Assembly (NCBI RefSeq): GCF_039822265.1
Contig: NZ_JBAJEX010000001.1
Location: forward strand, 496,001-560,000
Length of the DNA stretch: 64,000 nt
DNA from: Thiobacter sp. AK1
GTDB lineage: Bacteria; Pseudomonadota; Gammaproteobacteria; Burkholderiales; Thiobacteraceae
Direction of reading: 5' to 3'
Notes under the pieces: model-generated
Seen by the model: the letters and a program-made list of their open reading frames with translations, nothing else
The model's database searches: none
Told to the model about the DNA's origin: nothing
Part shown: positions 45,744-55,387 of the stretch, piece by piece
Layout of the letters: each line of letters begins with the position of its first letter
How positions within the stretch are numbered: the first letter of the stretch is position 1
Made by a program: the position numbers and the translations under genes

Positions 45744-46107
45744 GGGGGCGACCCGGTTTCGACGTGGGTTGCGAAGCAGTCAGGGCATACCGAGGGTCGG
45801 AGTACCTCGTTAATCCAGCCGAATCCAAGATAGTCGCCAACGACGAATCTTACGCTCTGGCCGCTTGAGGCCAGACGCTGCACCGGTCGGCCTGCGGGCC
45901 GGGCTGGGTCAAACCAGCAGCAGCGTCATGAACAGCAGGAAGTAAGCCTGGCCCACGCCGCGGGGGTCGGGACGAAAATCGAGCGGATCGCCCGTAACCA
46001 GCCTGCCCGTCGGCGGGGTGCGGGTCAAATCAAAAGACGCGGCTAAGTATGTAGAACTGGCTGTGTAGGACTTACGGACGCGGGTTCAATTCCCGCCGCC
46101 TCCACCA
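45744..46107 (+). ncRNA. ssrA: Transfer-messenger RNA (tmRNA)
   Basis: A 364-base tmRNA that rescues stalled ribosomes. The 5' end GGGGGCG pairs with CGCCTCC before the 3' ACCA, forming the acceptor stem with one G-U pair. The characteristic 5' 'GACCCGGTTTCGACG' and the T-arm 'GGGTTCAATTCCCGC' are present. The tag reading frame at 45836-45868 reads ANDESYALAA followed by TGA; the usual betaproteobacterial tag has Asn where this has Ser. CCA is encoded. A terminator follows at once. Confidence 0.97.
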
Positions 46108-46114
46108 ATACCCC

Positions 46115-46146
46115 AAGCCCGGCCTTGCGCCGGGCTTTGTCTTTTC
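46115..46146 (+). terminator. Intrinsic terminator of ssrA
   Basis: AAGCCCGGC and GCCGGGCTT form a perfect 9-bp stem with a 5-base loop, followed by TGTCTTTT. It begins eight bases after the tmRNA 3' end. Confidence 0.8.
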
Positions 46147-46310
46147 GCGCACCAATCGAGCGTCATTACATGAATGGCTGCCAGGCCGCGTAAGCGCCGT
46201 TATTCTCGCGCAGGTGGCAATCAGCGTATTCCATGGCTGCTTGCCTGACGCCCGGCGTGCGGGGCCGCGGCGCACAGGTGTCACTCAATTACGCAATCGT
46301 CGCTAGCCAC

Positions 46311-46336
46311 ATGAGGCCGGCCACGGCCGGCCTCAT
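46311..46336. terminator. Perfect palindrome downstream of katG
   Basis: ATGAGGCCGGCC and GGCCGGCCTCAT form a perfect 12-bp stem with a 2-base spacer, nine bases beyond the katG stop codon. No T run follows on either strand, so it is a hairpin that may protect or end the katG mRNA rather than a standard intrinsic terminator. Confidence 0.4.
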
Positions 46337-46344
46337 GGCGCGCG

Positions 46345-48585
<2,241 letters not shown>

Positions 48586-48651
48586 TTAGGCCCGTTCCCG
48601 CCATATATCCAATTGATTGTCTTCCAGCCTGAGATCGATGACATCAATTCC

Positions 48652-49062
48652 TCATCCGGCAAGGAGTACCATCGCGAACAGCGCCAGCATGATGCCTGCC
48701 CACTGGCGCAAGCTTACCGTCTCGCCCATGAACGCCCAGGCGAGCACCACAGTGAGCAAGGGATAGAGCGCGGTGAGCACCGACACCAACATCGCCGGGC
48801 CGCGCGCTATGGCAAACATATAGGCGATGCCGCCGATCATGCCCAAGGCACCGGTCAGCAGGGCCAGTGGCACCGCACGCGCGTCCCACTGGGGCCGAAA
48901 GTTGAGCGTGGCCAGCACCACCAACGCTACGCAAAAGGCCCCCAGCGCCTGGAAAAAGAGCGCGCTACGGGGTTCGATGAGGCGCGTGGTGATCTTGGGG
49001 AACAAGGCCCACAGCCCCCAGAAGACGAAGGCGAGAAAAGCAGGTAGATACCAGGTTTGCAT
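48652..49062 (-). CDS. Single-domain EamA-type membrane transporter
   Basis: A 136-residue protein with about five hydrophobic helices that matches one half of a drug/metabolite transporter (EamA): 'FWGLWALFPKITT', 'GGIAYMFAIARGPAMLVSVLTALYPLLTVVLA', and 'GETVSLRQWAGIMLALFAMVLL' (each a part of the family pattern). Most EamA proteins have two such units; single-unit members are thought to dimerise. The start at 49062 begins the first helix. It lies 40 bases after the sigma-54 activator gene in the same direction and may share its transcript. The substrate is unknown. Confidence 0.85.
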   Translation of the reverse strand: MQTWYLPAFLAFVFWGLWALFPKITTRLIEPRSALFFQALGAFCVALVVLATLNFRPQWDARAVPLALLTGALGMIGGIAYMFAIARGPAMLVSVLTALYPLLTVVLAWAFMGETVSLRQWAGIMLALFAMVLLAG

Positions 49063-49102
49063 TGGTGGAGCGAGGTCTCGTTGGAACGTTATGGCGCGGC
49101 CG

Positions 49103-50488
49103 TCAGGCCAGCCCCAGGCGGCGCATGCGCCGCCACAGCGTGGTGCGGTCGATGCCCAGCATTTTCGCCGCCGCGGCCTTGTTGCCGTCGCAGCGTTTGA
49201 GTGCAAACAGGATCTGGCCGCGTAGATGACTGTCGGCATCCTCGCTCCTGTGCAGCGCAGCGGGCAGCGCCCCCTGGCTGTGGTAGTCGCGGATGTCCTG
49301 GGGCAGACTCTCCGTCTGGATCACGCCTTCCACCGCGCAGATGAGGGCGTGTTCCAGGGCGTTTTCCAGTTCGCGCACGTTCCCCGGCCAGGGGTAGTCG
49401 AGCAACAGTCGCAGCGCCTCGGGCGCCAGCACCGCGCGCGCGTAGCCACGCGTGTAGAGGCGGTCCAGGAAATGGTCGATCAGGAGCGGAATGTCCGCCT
49501 TGCGCGCGCGCAAGGGCGGAATGTGCAGGGTGATCACCGACAGGCGGTAATAGAGATCGGCGCGAAACTGGCGCGCCTCCACCGCATCCTTGAGGTTCCG
49601 ATTGGAAGCGGAGACGATGCGCACGTCCACCGTCTGGCTGCGATTGGAGCCCACCGGCTCGAAGCTCCGCTCCTGCACGGCCTTGAGGAACTTGGCCTGG
49701 AGGTTCAGGGGTACCTCCCCCACTTCGTCCAGGAACAGGGTGCCGCGGTCAGCAGCAGCGAAGCGGCCGGCGCGGTCGCCGGTGGCGCCGGTGAAGGCAC
49801 CCTTGACATGGCCGAAGAATTCGGATTCCAAAAGCTCGGAGGGAATGGCCGCGCAGTTGACTTCCACCAGGGGCTGTGCCGCGCGCGGACTCAAGCGGTG
49901 GAGCTGGCGGGCCAGCACATTTTTCCCCGTACCAGACTCGCCCTGCATCAGCACGTAGGCCTCGGTGGGGGCAGCCTGGCGCAACTGGCGCAGCACTTCC
50001 AGCATGCGCGGGTCGCGGGTGATGAAGTCCTGAGCGGCACTGCCCGCCGCTCCTTCGCGCAGTCGCGCCATTTCCGTCACGTCCCGCAGCAGCACCAGCC
50101 GCACCGCGCCGCCGCGCTCGCGCTCGACGATGCCGGTGCGCAGACGGAAACAACGTCGGCCGGAGGGTAGATCCAGCCAGCGTTCCAGTTCCACCACCCC
50201 TTTCTGGCGACGGCTCACCGCGTCGTCGAAACCCCGCTCGATGAGGCCACGGGTGATGGCAAGCTTGAGATTCACCCCGCCCACGTCGTTGAGGCTACGC
50301 GGCGTCTCGCCGGCGGGAAGCTCCATCAGATGGCGCAGGGCCTCGTTGGCGAACAGGATTTGCCCCTCCACCGTGGCCAGCAGCACGCCCTGGTCGATAC
50401 CGGCCAGGAGCCCTTCCAAGATGTCCTCGTTCTGTAGCAGTTCCCGCATGGCATGCCGTTGCGCAACGGCAACGATTATATCAACCAT
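49103..50488 (-). CDS. Sigma-54-dependent PAS/AAA+/Fis transcriptional activator
   Basis: A 461-residue activator of sigma-54 RNA polymerase. A PAS-like sensory domain (about 20-140, 'GIDQGVLLATVEGQILFANEA') precedes the AAA+ domain (about 155-385) with Walker A 'GESGTGKN', the sigma-54 contact loop 'GAFTGA' and Walker B 'GTLFLDEVGE'. A Fis-type helix-turn-helix ends the protein ('AAAKMLGIDRTTLWRRM'). There is no receiver domain, so the PAS domain probably senses a ligand or redox state. Start: ATG 50488, or ATG 50449, which would leave a perfect palindrome just upstream. It is divergent from the DUF2173 operon, its likely target. Confidence 0.92.
   Translation of the reverse strand: MVDIIVAVAQRHAMRELLQNEDILEGLLAGIDQGVLLATVEGQILFANEALRHLMELPAGETPRSLNDVGGVNLKLAITRGLIERGFDDAVSRRQKGVVELERWLDLPSGRRCFRLRTGIVERERGGAVRLVLLRDVTEMARLREGAAGSAAQDFITRDPRMLEVLRQLRQAAPTEAYVLMQGESGTGKNVLARQLHRLSPRAAQPLVEVNCAAIPSELLESEFFGHVKGAFTGATGDRAGRFAAADRGTLFLDEVGEVPLNLQAKFLKAVQERSFEPVGSNRSQTVDVRIVSASNRNLKDAVEARQFRADLYYRLSVITLHIPPLRARKADIPLLIDHFLDRLYTRGYARAVLAPEALRLLLDYPWPGNVRELENALEHALICAVEGVIQTESLPQDIRDYHSQGALPAALHRSEDADSHLRGQILFALKRCDGNKAAAAKMLGIDRTTLWRRMRRLGLA
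50455..50470. promoter_or_regulatory. Palindromic candidate activator site 1
   Basis: GCCGTTGCGCAACGGC is a perfect 16-bp palindrome 128 bases upstream of the -24/-12 promoter, a usual distance for sigma-54 enhancer sites. It overlaps the first codons of the activator gene if that starts at 50488, or lies immediately upstream if it starts at 50449, which would allow autoregulation. Confidence 0.5.
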
Positions 50489-50520
50489 TTGATCTATAGC
50501 GGTTTTCAGATTCTCATCGA

Positions 50521-50534
50521 CTGTAGCGCAACGG
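50521..50534. promoter_or_regulatory. Palindromic candidate activator site 2
   Basis: CTGTAGCGCAACGG repeats the right half of site 1 (GCAACGG) exactly and its left half at five of seven positions. The centres of the two sites are 65 bases apart, close to six helical turns, so dimers on both would lie on the same face of DNA. Confidence 0.45.
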
Positions 50535-50597
50535 TTATGTGCAACATCGCGCCTCCAGCGTCCACATAAGCCATTGTTTTCAAATAATTCTCATCGC

Positions 50598-50613
50598 TGG
50601 CACGGGCGTTGCT
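50598..50613 (+). promoter_or_regulatory. Sigma-54 (-24/-12) promoter of the DUF2173 operon
   Basis: TGGCACGGGCGTTGCT matches the sigma-54 consensus TGGCACR-N4-TTGCW at every defined position. Transcription should start near 50624, giving a leader of about 45 bases before the first DUF2173 gene. A divergent gene for a sigma-54 activator lies directly upstream. Confidence 0.85.
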
Positions 50614-50669
50614 CAGGGTCTTGGTGCAGGGGTCATCCCTGTTTTCAGTCAATTCCAAGGAGAGTCACG

Positions 50670-50999
50670 ATGGCAGATCTCATGAAAGCAATGAGCATCC
50701 CGGGGGCGTTTGCCGCCGGGGAGTTCTCGCCCACCGGCGAGCTCATCAACTACGTGGGCAATATCCCGCTGCAAGCGGCGAAGATGGCGGCCCAGATGTG
50801 CGCGGCCAACATGCTGATGGCCAAGATGGAGGCGTCGGGCTGGACGGCGTACACCGGCAAGGACGGCTTCGAGCCGGCCCGTGGCTTCGCCGTCTCTGGT
50901 CCGGAGAACTCCGCCCTGATCGTGGGCAACGTGGGGGTGTTCGTGAAAAACAAGGACACCGATTTCGACAAAGCCTTCGCCACTTTGGCGTCCCTGTAA
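50670..50999 (+). CDS. DUF2173 (roadblock/LC7-like) protein, first copy
   Basis: A 109-residue soluble protein. It and the next gene begin MADL and share 'FAAG', 'YVG', 'MCAANM', 'GFAV' and 'GVF' along their whole length; by eye roughly half the residues are identical. The pattern fits the DUF2173 family, whose fold is related to roadblock/LC7 proteins. These usually form dimers and sit in regulatory or motor complexes. No enzyme motif, signal peptide or membrane segment is seen. AAGGAG lies eight bases before the ATG. First gene behind the sigma-54 promoter. Function unknown. Confidence 0.82.
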   Translation: MADLMKAMSIPGAFAAGEFSPTGELINYVGNIPLQAAKMAAQMCAANMLMAKMEASGWTAYTGKDGFEPARGFAVSGPENSALIVGNVGVFVKNKDTDFDKAFATLASL

Positions 51000-51009
51000 G
51001 GAGATCCTC

Positions 51010-51339
51010 ATGGCTGATCTGAACGCACTGCTGAAAATCAAGGGCGTGTTCGCCGCCGGCACCTTTTCCGACGACGGCAAGCTGACCGGCTACGTGGGCG
51101 ACATCACCGAGGACGAAGCGGCCATGGCCGCCGCCATGTGTGCCGCCAACATGCACATGGCGCGCATGCAGACCGATGGCTACACCGCCATGAGCGGTGA
51201 GTCGGGCTGGACGCCCGCCACTGGCTTCGCGGTGGCCGGCCCCAAGTTTGCCGTCTGCGTCATGGGCAACACCGGCGTCTTCGCCCGGGTGGGTGAAGCG
51301 TCCTTCAACGAGATCTATAAGGCGCTTTCCGCAGCCTAA
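51010..51339 (+). CDS. DUF2173 (roadblock/LC7-like) protein, second copy
   Basis: A 109-residue paralogue of the preceding gene, starting ten bases after its stop with AAGGAGATCCTC upstream. Compared with the first copy it has 'VCVMGNTGVFARVG' in place of 'ALIVGNVGVFVKNK', with an extra cysteine. The tandem copies could form a heterodimer, as roadblock proteins often do (inference). A strong attenuator-like hairpin follows the stop codon before the SCP2-like gene. Confidence 0.82.
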   Translation: MADLNALLKIKGVFAAGTFSDDGKLTGYVGDITEDEAAMAAAMCAANMHMARMQTDGYTAMSGESGWTPATGFAVAGPKFAVCVMGNTGVFARVGEASFNEIYKALSAA

Positions 51340-51347
51340 AGCCGCGT

Positions 51348-51375
51348 CCGGCCGGGGCGACCCGGCCGGCTTTTT
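51348..51375 (+). terminator. Intrinsic terminator/attenuator inside the operon
   Basis: CCGGCCGGG and CCCGGCCGG form a perfect 9-bp stem around the loop GCGA, followed by C and five T residues. It lies between the second DUF2173 gene and the SCP2-like gene, whose ribosome-binding site GGAGG begins a few bases later. Partial termination would make much more DUF2173 than SCP2 mRNA. Confidence 0.8.
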
Positions 51376-51386
51376 ATGGAGGAACG

Positions 51387-51758
51387 ATGGACGATTTTCT
51401 CTCGGCCAACTGGGCCGAACGCTATAAAGACATGTGGAACCGTAATGAAACGCTAGTGAGTGGTCTCAAGGGTTTCAGCGCCTTGATCGAATACGGCTGG
51501 GAGGATGGTTCCCGTCCCAGCGCCTTCCTCGAAGTGCAGGATGGCCGAGCCGTGGGCACCGCCTACGGTTCTGCACCGCGCAAGCCGGACTTCGTGATGA
51601 AGGCCAGTCCCGAGAACTGGCAGCGCCTGCGGGATGGTTCTCTCTCGGGCCGCGCCGCCCTGCTCACCAAGAAACTCAAGTTCCAGGGTTCCATGATCAC
51701 CGCCATGAAATACATGGGCCCCTTCGAGCAAAGCATCGCCTTGCTGGGCAAGGCTTAA
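51387..51758 (+). CDS. SCP2-like sterol/lipid-binding protein
   Basis: A 123-residue soluble protein whose second half matches the SCP2 lipid-binding family: a 'DFVMKASPENWQRLRDGSLSG' type segment, then 'KLKFQGSMITAMKYM'. Family members carry fatty acyl chains, sterols or other hydrophobic ligands in a tunnel. It starts just after the attenuator with TGGAGGAACG upstream of the ATG and ends before a second terminator, so it is the last gene of the sigma-54 operon. The ligand is unknown. Confidence 0.82.
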   Translation: MDDFLSANWAERYKDMWNRNETLVSGLKGFSALIEYGWEDGSRPSAFLEVQDGRAVGTAYGSAPRKPDFVMKASPENWQRLRDGSLSGRAALLTKKLKFQGSMITAMKYMGPFEQSIALLGKA

Positions 51759-51769
51759 GGTGCCGCGTT

Positions 51770-51806
51770 CTCCGTGCCTTCCTGCGTGGGAGGTGCGGAG
51801 TTTTTT
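51770..51806 (+). terminator. Intrinsic terminator of the DUF2173-SCP2 operon
   Basis: CTCCG/CGGAG with an inner CCTTCC/GGGAGG stem (one G-T pair), followed by six T residues, 11 bases after the SCP2-like gene. Confidence 0.75.
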
Positions 51807-51896
51807 GCCGTTGATTCAAAAAAACGGCGACGCGCGGCCGCCGAGACGCTCATCCCGGCGCGAGCGGACCTCCGGTTCTGGGTGGCTCACGTTCGC

Positions 51897-51947
51897 CGTC
51901 ACCCCTGAGCAAGCGGGAATCTAGACGATTTCATGGCTATTTTCCTG
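51897..51947 (+). repeat. Interspersed intergenic repeat, copy 2
   Basis: This 51-base element aligns without gaps to 21374-21424. Shared parts are CGTCA at the left, AAGCGGGAATC in the middle and ATTTTCCTG at the right. Both copies lie on the + strand in gene-free DNA. Confidence 0.5.
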
Positions 51948-52124
51948 CCCCTTGCGTGGGGACGATACCGTTTTCACGCCCTGAGGCATCGTCAAGAGAG
52001 GACGATTTGGTTACTCGTGCCGACGGGCTTACGCGGGTATACTGCCAGCGCCTGCGACGATTTGTCGCGGCCCGGACAGCACCAATCTGGCATCATGGAA
52101 GAGACTTTCGTGCAAGGAGGAACC

Positions 52125-52577
52125 ATGAACCGTCTCAGCCTGATGACCGCCCTTAGCCTGTTCGTCGCCGGCAGCGCGCTAGCTCAAGTGGAAGTGAAAG
52201 ACCCCTGGGTGCGCGCCACGGTGCCGGCACAAACCGCCACCGGTGCCTTCATGGAACTTACCGCCAAAGAAGACGCGCGCCTGGTCGCGGCACGCTCGCC
52301 CGTGGCCAAGATCGTGGAGATCCACGAGATGAAAATGGAAGGCGGCGTGATGAAGATGCGCGCGATTCCCAAACTGGATCTGCCCGCTGGCAAGCCGGTG
52401 ACCCTCTCGCCCAGTGGCTACCACATCATGCTCATGGGTCTCAAAGGGCAGGTGAAGGAAGGCGACAGCGTGCCTCTGACTCTGGTGGTGGAGACCAAGA
52501 CAGGCAAGCAGGAAATCCAAGTCAAGGCGCACGCCATGCCGCTGGGGGGCGACGGTCAGGGTCATTCTCACCACTGA
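52125..52577 (+). CDS. PCuAC-type periplasmic copper chaperone
   Basis: A 150-residue exported protein: signal peptide about 1-20 (ends 'GSALAQ'), then a PCuAC domain with 'DPWVRATVPAQTATGAF' and the copper site formed by 'VEIHEMKMEGGVMKMR' and 'GYHIMLMGL' (His and Met ligands). The C-terminus has a short His-rich end (GHSHH). The family carries Cu(I) to cytochrome oxidase or other periplasmic targets. AAGGAGG precedes the ATG. It is monocistronic as far as can be seen and converges with the DUF1854 gene. Confidence 0.92.
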   Translation: MNRLSLMTALSLFVAGSALAQVEVKDPWVRATVPAQTATGAFMELTAKEDARLVAARSPVAKIVEIHEMKMEGGVMKMRAIPKLDLPAGKPVTLSPSGYHIMLMGLKGQVKEGDSVPLTLVVETKTGKQEIQVKAHAMPLGGDGQGHSHH

Positions 52578-52587
52578 GATGGCGCAC

Positions 52588-52604
52588 GCCCGGCGAGGCC
52601 GGGC
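52588..52604. terminator. Hairpin between converging PCuAC and DUF1854 genes
   Basis: GCCCGGC and GCCGGGC form a perfect 7-bp stem around GAG. It has no T run, so its activity as a terminator is uncertain. Confidence 0.4.
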
Positions 52605-52617
52605 CTAAATGCTTCCT

Positions 52618-53085
52618 TTACAGGAAGCGGTCGAGGATGCGGCGGCTGGTCCGGTCCAAGGCCATCACGTCACGGATCAAGAATTGAATGCCGTGGCTGT
52701 CCACCACGATCAGGCCGTGGGCGCCCAAGGGACGGAGATCCTCCTCGCCCTTGAGCGTGAGCTGGGCCGGGCCACGATCGGTCTCCACCTGCCAGACGCT
52801 CGGGGTGGCGAAGCTTTCGACTTTCAGGATGCGCCGGATCTCCGGCATGAATTCGCGGCTGGCAAGCGCCTCCTCGATCAGGGTGCGGCGCATCGCGTCC
52901 AGCTCGTCCAATGCAGGAATCCACAGACGTTCGTGGCCATCGGCCGCCACCAGAGCCACGCCTTCCCGTGGTGCGGTGATGGGAAAGGCTCGTACCGGCA
53001 CCACCCCTTCATAGCGGCTGCCATCCGGCAGGCTCAGCACCAACCGGCCAAAAGCATTGCGACTGAGCTCGAATTCTTTACTCAT
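52618..53085 (-). CDS. DUF1854 protein of the cyanophycin locus
   Basis: A 155-residue soluble protein matching DUF1854, a family usually found beside cyanophycin synthetase and a dedicated ABC transporter. Typical parts: 'VVPVRAFPITAPREGVALV', 'GHERLWIPALDEL', and the C-terminal 'DRTSRRILDRFL'. Its ATG overlaps the stop of the ABC transporter gene (ATGA), so it is the second gene of that operon. There is no catalytic motif. It is presumably a partner or regulator of the transporter; the exact role is unknown. Confidence 0.85.
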   Translation of the reverse strand: MSKEFELSRNAFGRLVLSLPDGSRYEGVVPVRAFPITAPREGVALVAADGHERLWIPALDELDAMRRTLIEEALASREFMPEIRRILKVESFATPSVWQVETDRGPAQLTLKGEEDLRPLGAHGLIVVDSHGIQFLIRDVMALDRTSRRILDRFL

Positions 53086-55337
53086 GGCGCGCTCGCTGCC
53101 TTCACCACCGCTGGCAACTCCGCCTCCATTTCATCTGGTTCGGTATCCACGTTGCGTGCTTGGGCCTGATACAGGCGCCAGTAGTGCCCCTGGCGCGCCA
53201 TGAGCTCGTCGTGGGTCCCGATCTCGACGATGCGGCCCCGATCCATCACCACCAGGCGATCCGCGCGACGCAGAGTGGAGAGCCGATGGGCGATGGCGAT
53301 GGTGGTGCGTCCCGCCACTAGATTGTCCAGGGCCTTCTGGATTTCCTTTTCCGTTTCGGTATCCACGGAGCTGGTGGCCTCGTCCAGGATCAGGATGCGC
53401 GGGTCGATGAGCAGCGCGCGGGCGATGGAGATGCGTTGGCGCTCACCGCCGGAAAGGCCGTGCCCACGCTCGCCCACCAGGGAATCGTAGGCCTGGGGCA
53501 GCCGCAACACGAACTCGTGAGCGTGGGCGGCGCGCGCCGCGGCGACGATCTCCTGACGCGAAGCATGGGGTTTGCCGTAGGCGATGTTCTCGGCGATGGT
53601 GCCGAAAAACAGGAAAGGTTCCTGTAGCACCAGTCCAATGTGGCGCCGGTACTCGGCAATGGGGAGCTGACGCACGTCCACGCCATCCACCAAGATGGCG
53701 CCCTCGGTCACATCGTAGAAACGGCAGATAAGATTGACTAAGGTGCTCTTGCCGGACCCCGAGTGCCCCACCAGCCCGATCATTTCCCCGGGTTCGATCA
53801 CCAGATTGATGTCGTGCAGCACCGCGCGGTTGCCGTAGCGAAAACCCACACGCCTGAGTTCGATGCGCCCCTTCACCTGCGCAAGGTGCACCGGCCGCAG
53901 CGGCTCCGGTACGGTGGAGACGTGATCGAGGATGTCAAAGATGCGCTTGGCACCGGCGGCCGCCTTCTGGGTCACGGAGACGATGCGGCTCATGGAATCC
54001 AGCCGCGTGTAGAAGCGCCCGATGTAAGCCAGAAAGGCAGTGAGCACGCCGACGGTGATTTGGTTCTGGGAAACCTGCCAGATACCGAAGGCCCACACCA
54101 CCAACAGCCCCACTTCCGTAAGCAGGGTGACGGTGGGGGAAAACAGCGACCAGATACGATTCAGGCGGTCGTTCACCGCCAGGTTGTGGCGGTTGGCTTC
54201 GCGGAAACGCTCGGCTTCGCGCTCTTCCTGGGCGAAGGCCTTCACCACGCGTATGCCCGGAATGGTATCGGCGAGCACGCTGGTCACCTGGGACCAGACG
54301 CGGTCGATCTTCTCGAAGCCAGTACGCAACCGGTCACGCACGAGGTGGATCATCCAGGCGATGAAGGGAAGCGGCAAAAGCGTCACCAGCGCCAGCCAAG
54401 CGTTGATGGAGAACAGTATCGCCGCCGTCATCAGGATCATCAGGACGTCGGTGGCGAAGTCCAGCAGATGCAGTGATAGAAAGACGTTGATGCGGTCGGT
54501 CTCGGAGCCGATGCGCGCCATGAGATCGCCTGTGCGCTTGGCTCCGAAATATTCCAGGGACAAGCGCAACAGATGCTCGTAGGTGGTCGTGCGCAGGTCC
54601 ATGCCGATGCGCTCCGACACCAGAGCCAGGATGTAGGTGCGGGCCCAACCCAAGGCCCAGGCAACTAGCGCCGCGCCCAATAGTCCTGCCAGCAGTAGCA
54701 TCACCCTGTGGCTGTCGATGGGCTGGCCGTTCTGGTAGGGAATCAGCACGTCGTCCATCAGGGGCATGGTGAGGTAAGGCGGCACCAGCCCCGCGGCAGT
54801 GGACGCAAGCGTGAGCAGGAAGGCTGCGAGAAGCCGACCGCGATAGGGCCGGGCAAAGCGCCACAGGCGCAGCAGCACCCAGGTGGAGGGCGGTTCCTCA
54901 TGCTCCCGCGCGCACACGGGACATTCCTCGGCATCGGGCGGCAAGGGTGCGTGGCAGGTGGGGCAGAGGTTTTCCGTCTCGGGCGGAAGTGGCCGGCGAT
55001 CAAGCCAGGCATCCCGGGCACCCTCGAACTGACGCGCAAGGCGGGTGGCGGCGAGATTATGGCCGAGCGTGTAGTGCCAGACGGCAAGGCGGCCGCCTTC
55101 ATCCAGGAGCTCGAGCGTACCCACGCCGGCATGGTCCGATTGCTCCAGCTTGAGCCCCGGCCGAAAGGCCCACGCCTGCCAGGCCCTCTCGCCGGGCGCC
55201 CGGGCCAGCAGGCGCCGGTCCGTCAGCGCTAGCCAACCGCGACCAAAATGAAGCCCGGCATCGAGATCCAGCTCGAGGGTAGCCAACAGCCGCTCCCCCG
55301 TCTGCAGGGGGAAGTCGGGTTCACGGGATGCTGTCAT
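53082..55337 (-). CDS. Cyanophycin-associated ABC exporter with N-terminal PH/GRAM-like and zinc-ribbon parts
   Basis: A 751-residue half-transporter. Residues about 1-115 look like a GRAM/PH-type domain, and about 122-143 a zinc ribbon (CPTC ... CPVC). The six-helix exporter membrane domain spans about 160-470. The nucleotide-binding domain (about 495-735) has Walker A 'GHSGSGKST', signature 'LSGGERQR' and Walker B 'ILILDEATS'. It would act as a homodimer in the inner membrane. It is divergent from two cyanophycin synthetase genes and coupled to the DUF1854 gene. Substrate unknown. Confidence 0.88.
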   Translation of the reverse strand: MTASREPDFPLQTGERLLATLELDLDAGLHFGRGWLALTDRRLLARAPGERAWQAWAFRPGLKLEQSDHAGVGTLELLDEGGRLAVWHYTLGHNLAATRLARQFEGARDAWLDRRPLPPETENLCPTCHAPLPPDAEECPVCAREHEEPPSTWVLLRLWRFARPYRGRLLAAFLLTLASTAAGLVPPYLTMPLMDDVLIPYQNGQPIDSHRVMLLLAGLLGAALVAWALGWARTYILALVSERIGMDLRTTTYEHLLRLSLEYFGAKRTGDLMARIGSETDRINVFLSLHLLDFATDVLMILMTAAILFSINAWLALVTLLPLPFIAWMIHLVRDRLRTGFEKIDRVWSQVTSVLADTIPGIRVVKAFAQEEREAERFREANRHNLAVNDRLNRIWSLFSPTVTLLTEVGLLVVWAFGIWQVSQNQITVGVLTAFLAYIGRFYTRLDSMSRIVSVTQKAAAGAKRIFDILDHVSTVPEPLRPVHLAQVKGRIELRRVGFRYGNRAVLHDINLVIEPGEMIGLVGHSGSGKSTLVNLICRFYDVTEGAILVDGVDVRQLPIAEYRRHIGLVLQEPFLFFGTIAENIAYGKPHASRQEIVAAARAAHAHEFVLRLPQAYDSLVGERGHGLSGGERQRISIARALLIDPRILILDEATSSVDTETEKEIQKALDNLVAGRTTIAIAHRLSTLRRADRLVVMDRGRIVEIGTHDELMARQGHYWRLYQAQARNVDTEPDEMEAELPAVVKAASAP

Positions 55338-55387
55338 CGGAAAAGGGGGGCTTTGCGTTACTGCCTAAAACAACGGGTGGTAAAGCC

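Larger units (their letters stand above)
51759..52124. other. Intergenic region between the SCP2-like gene and the PCuAC gene
   Basis: A gap of about 365 bases holding the operon terminator, the second copy of the interspersed repeat and the leader of the PCuAC gene. No credible gene is seen. Confidence 0.5.

Noticed and set aside
45300..45833. Open frames upstream of and into tmRNA
   Set aside because: They run into the structured 5' part of tmRNA and lack ribosome-binding sites and family similarity.
46072..46107. Possible separate tRNA gene at the T-arm-like sequence
   Set aside because: The T-arm and CCA belong to the tmRNA acceptor domain, which pairs with 45744-45750.
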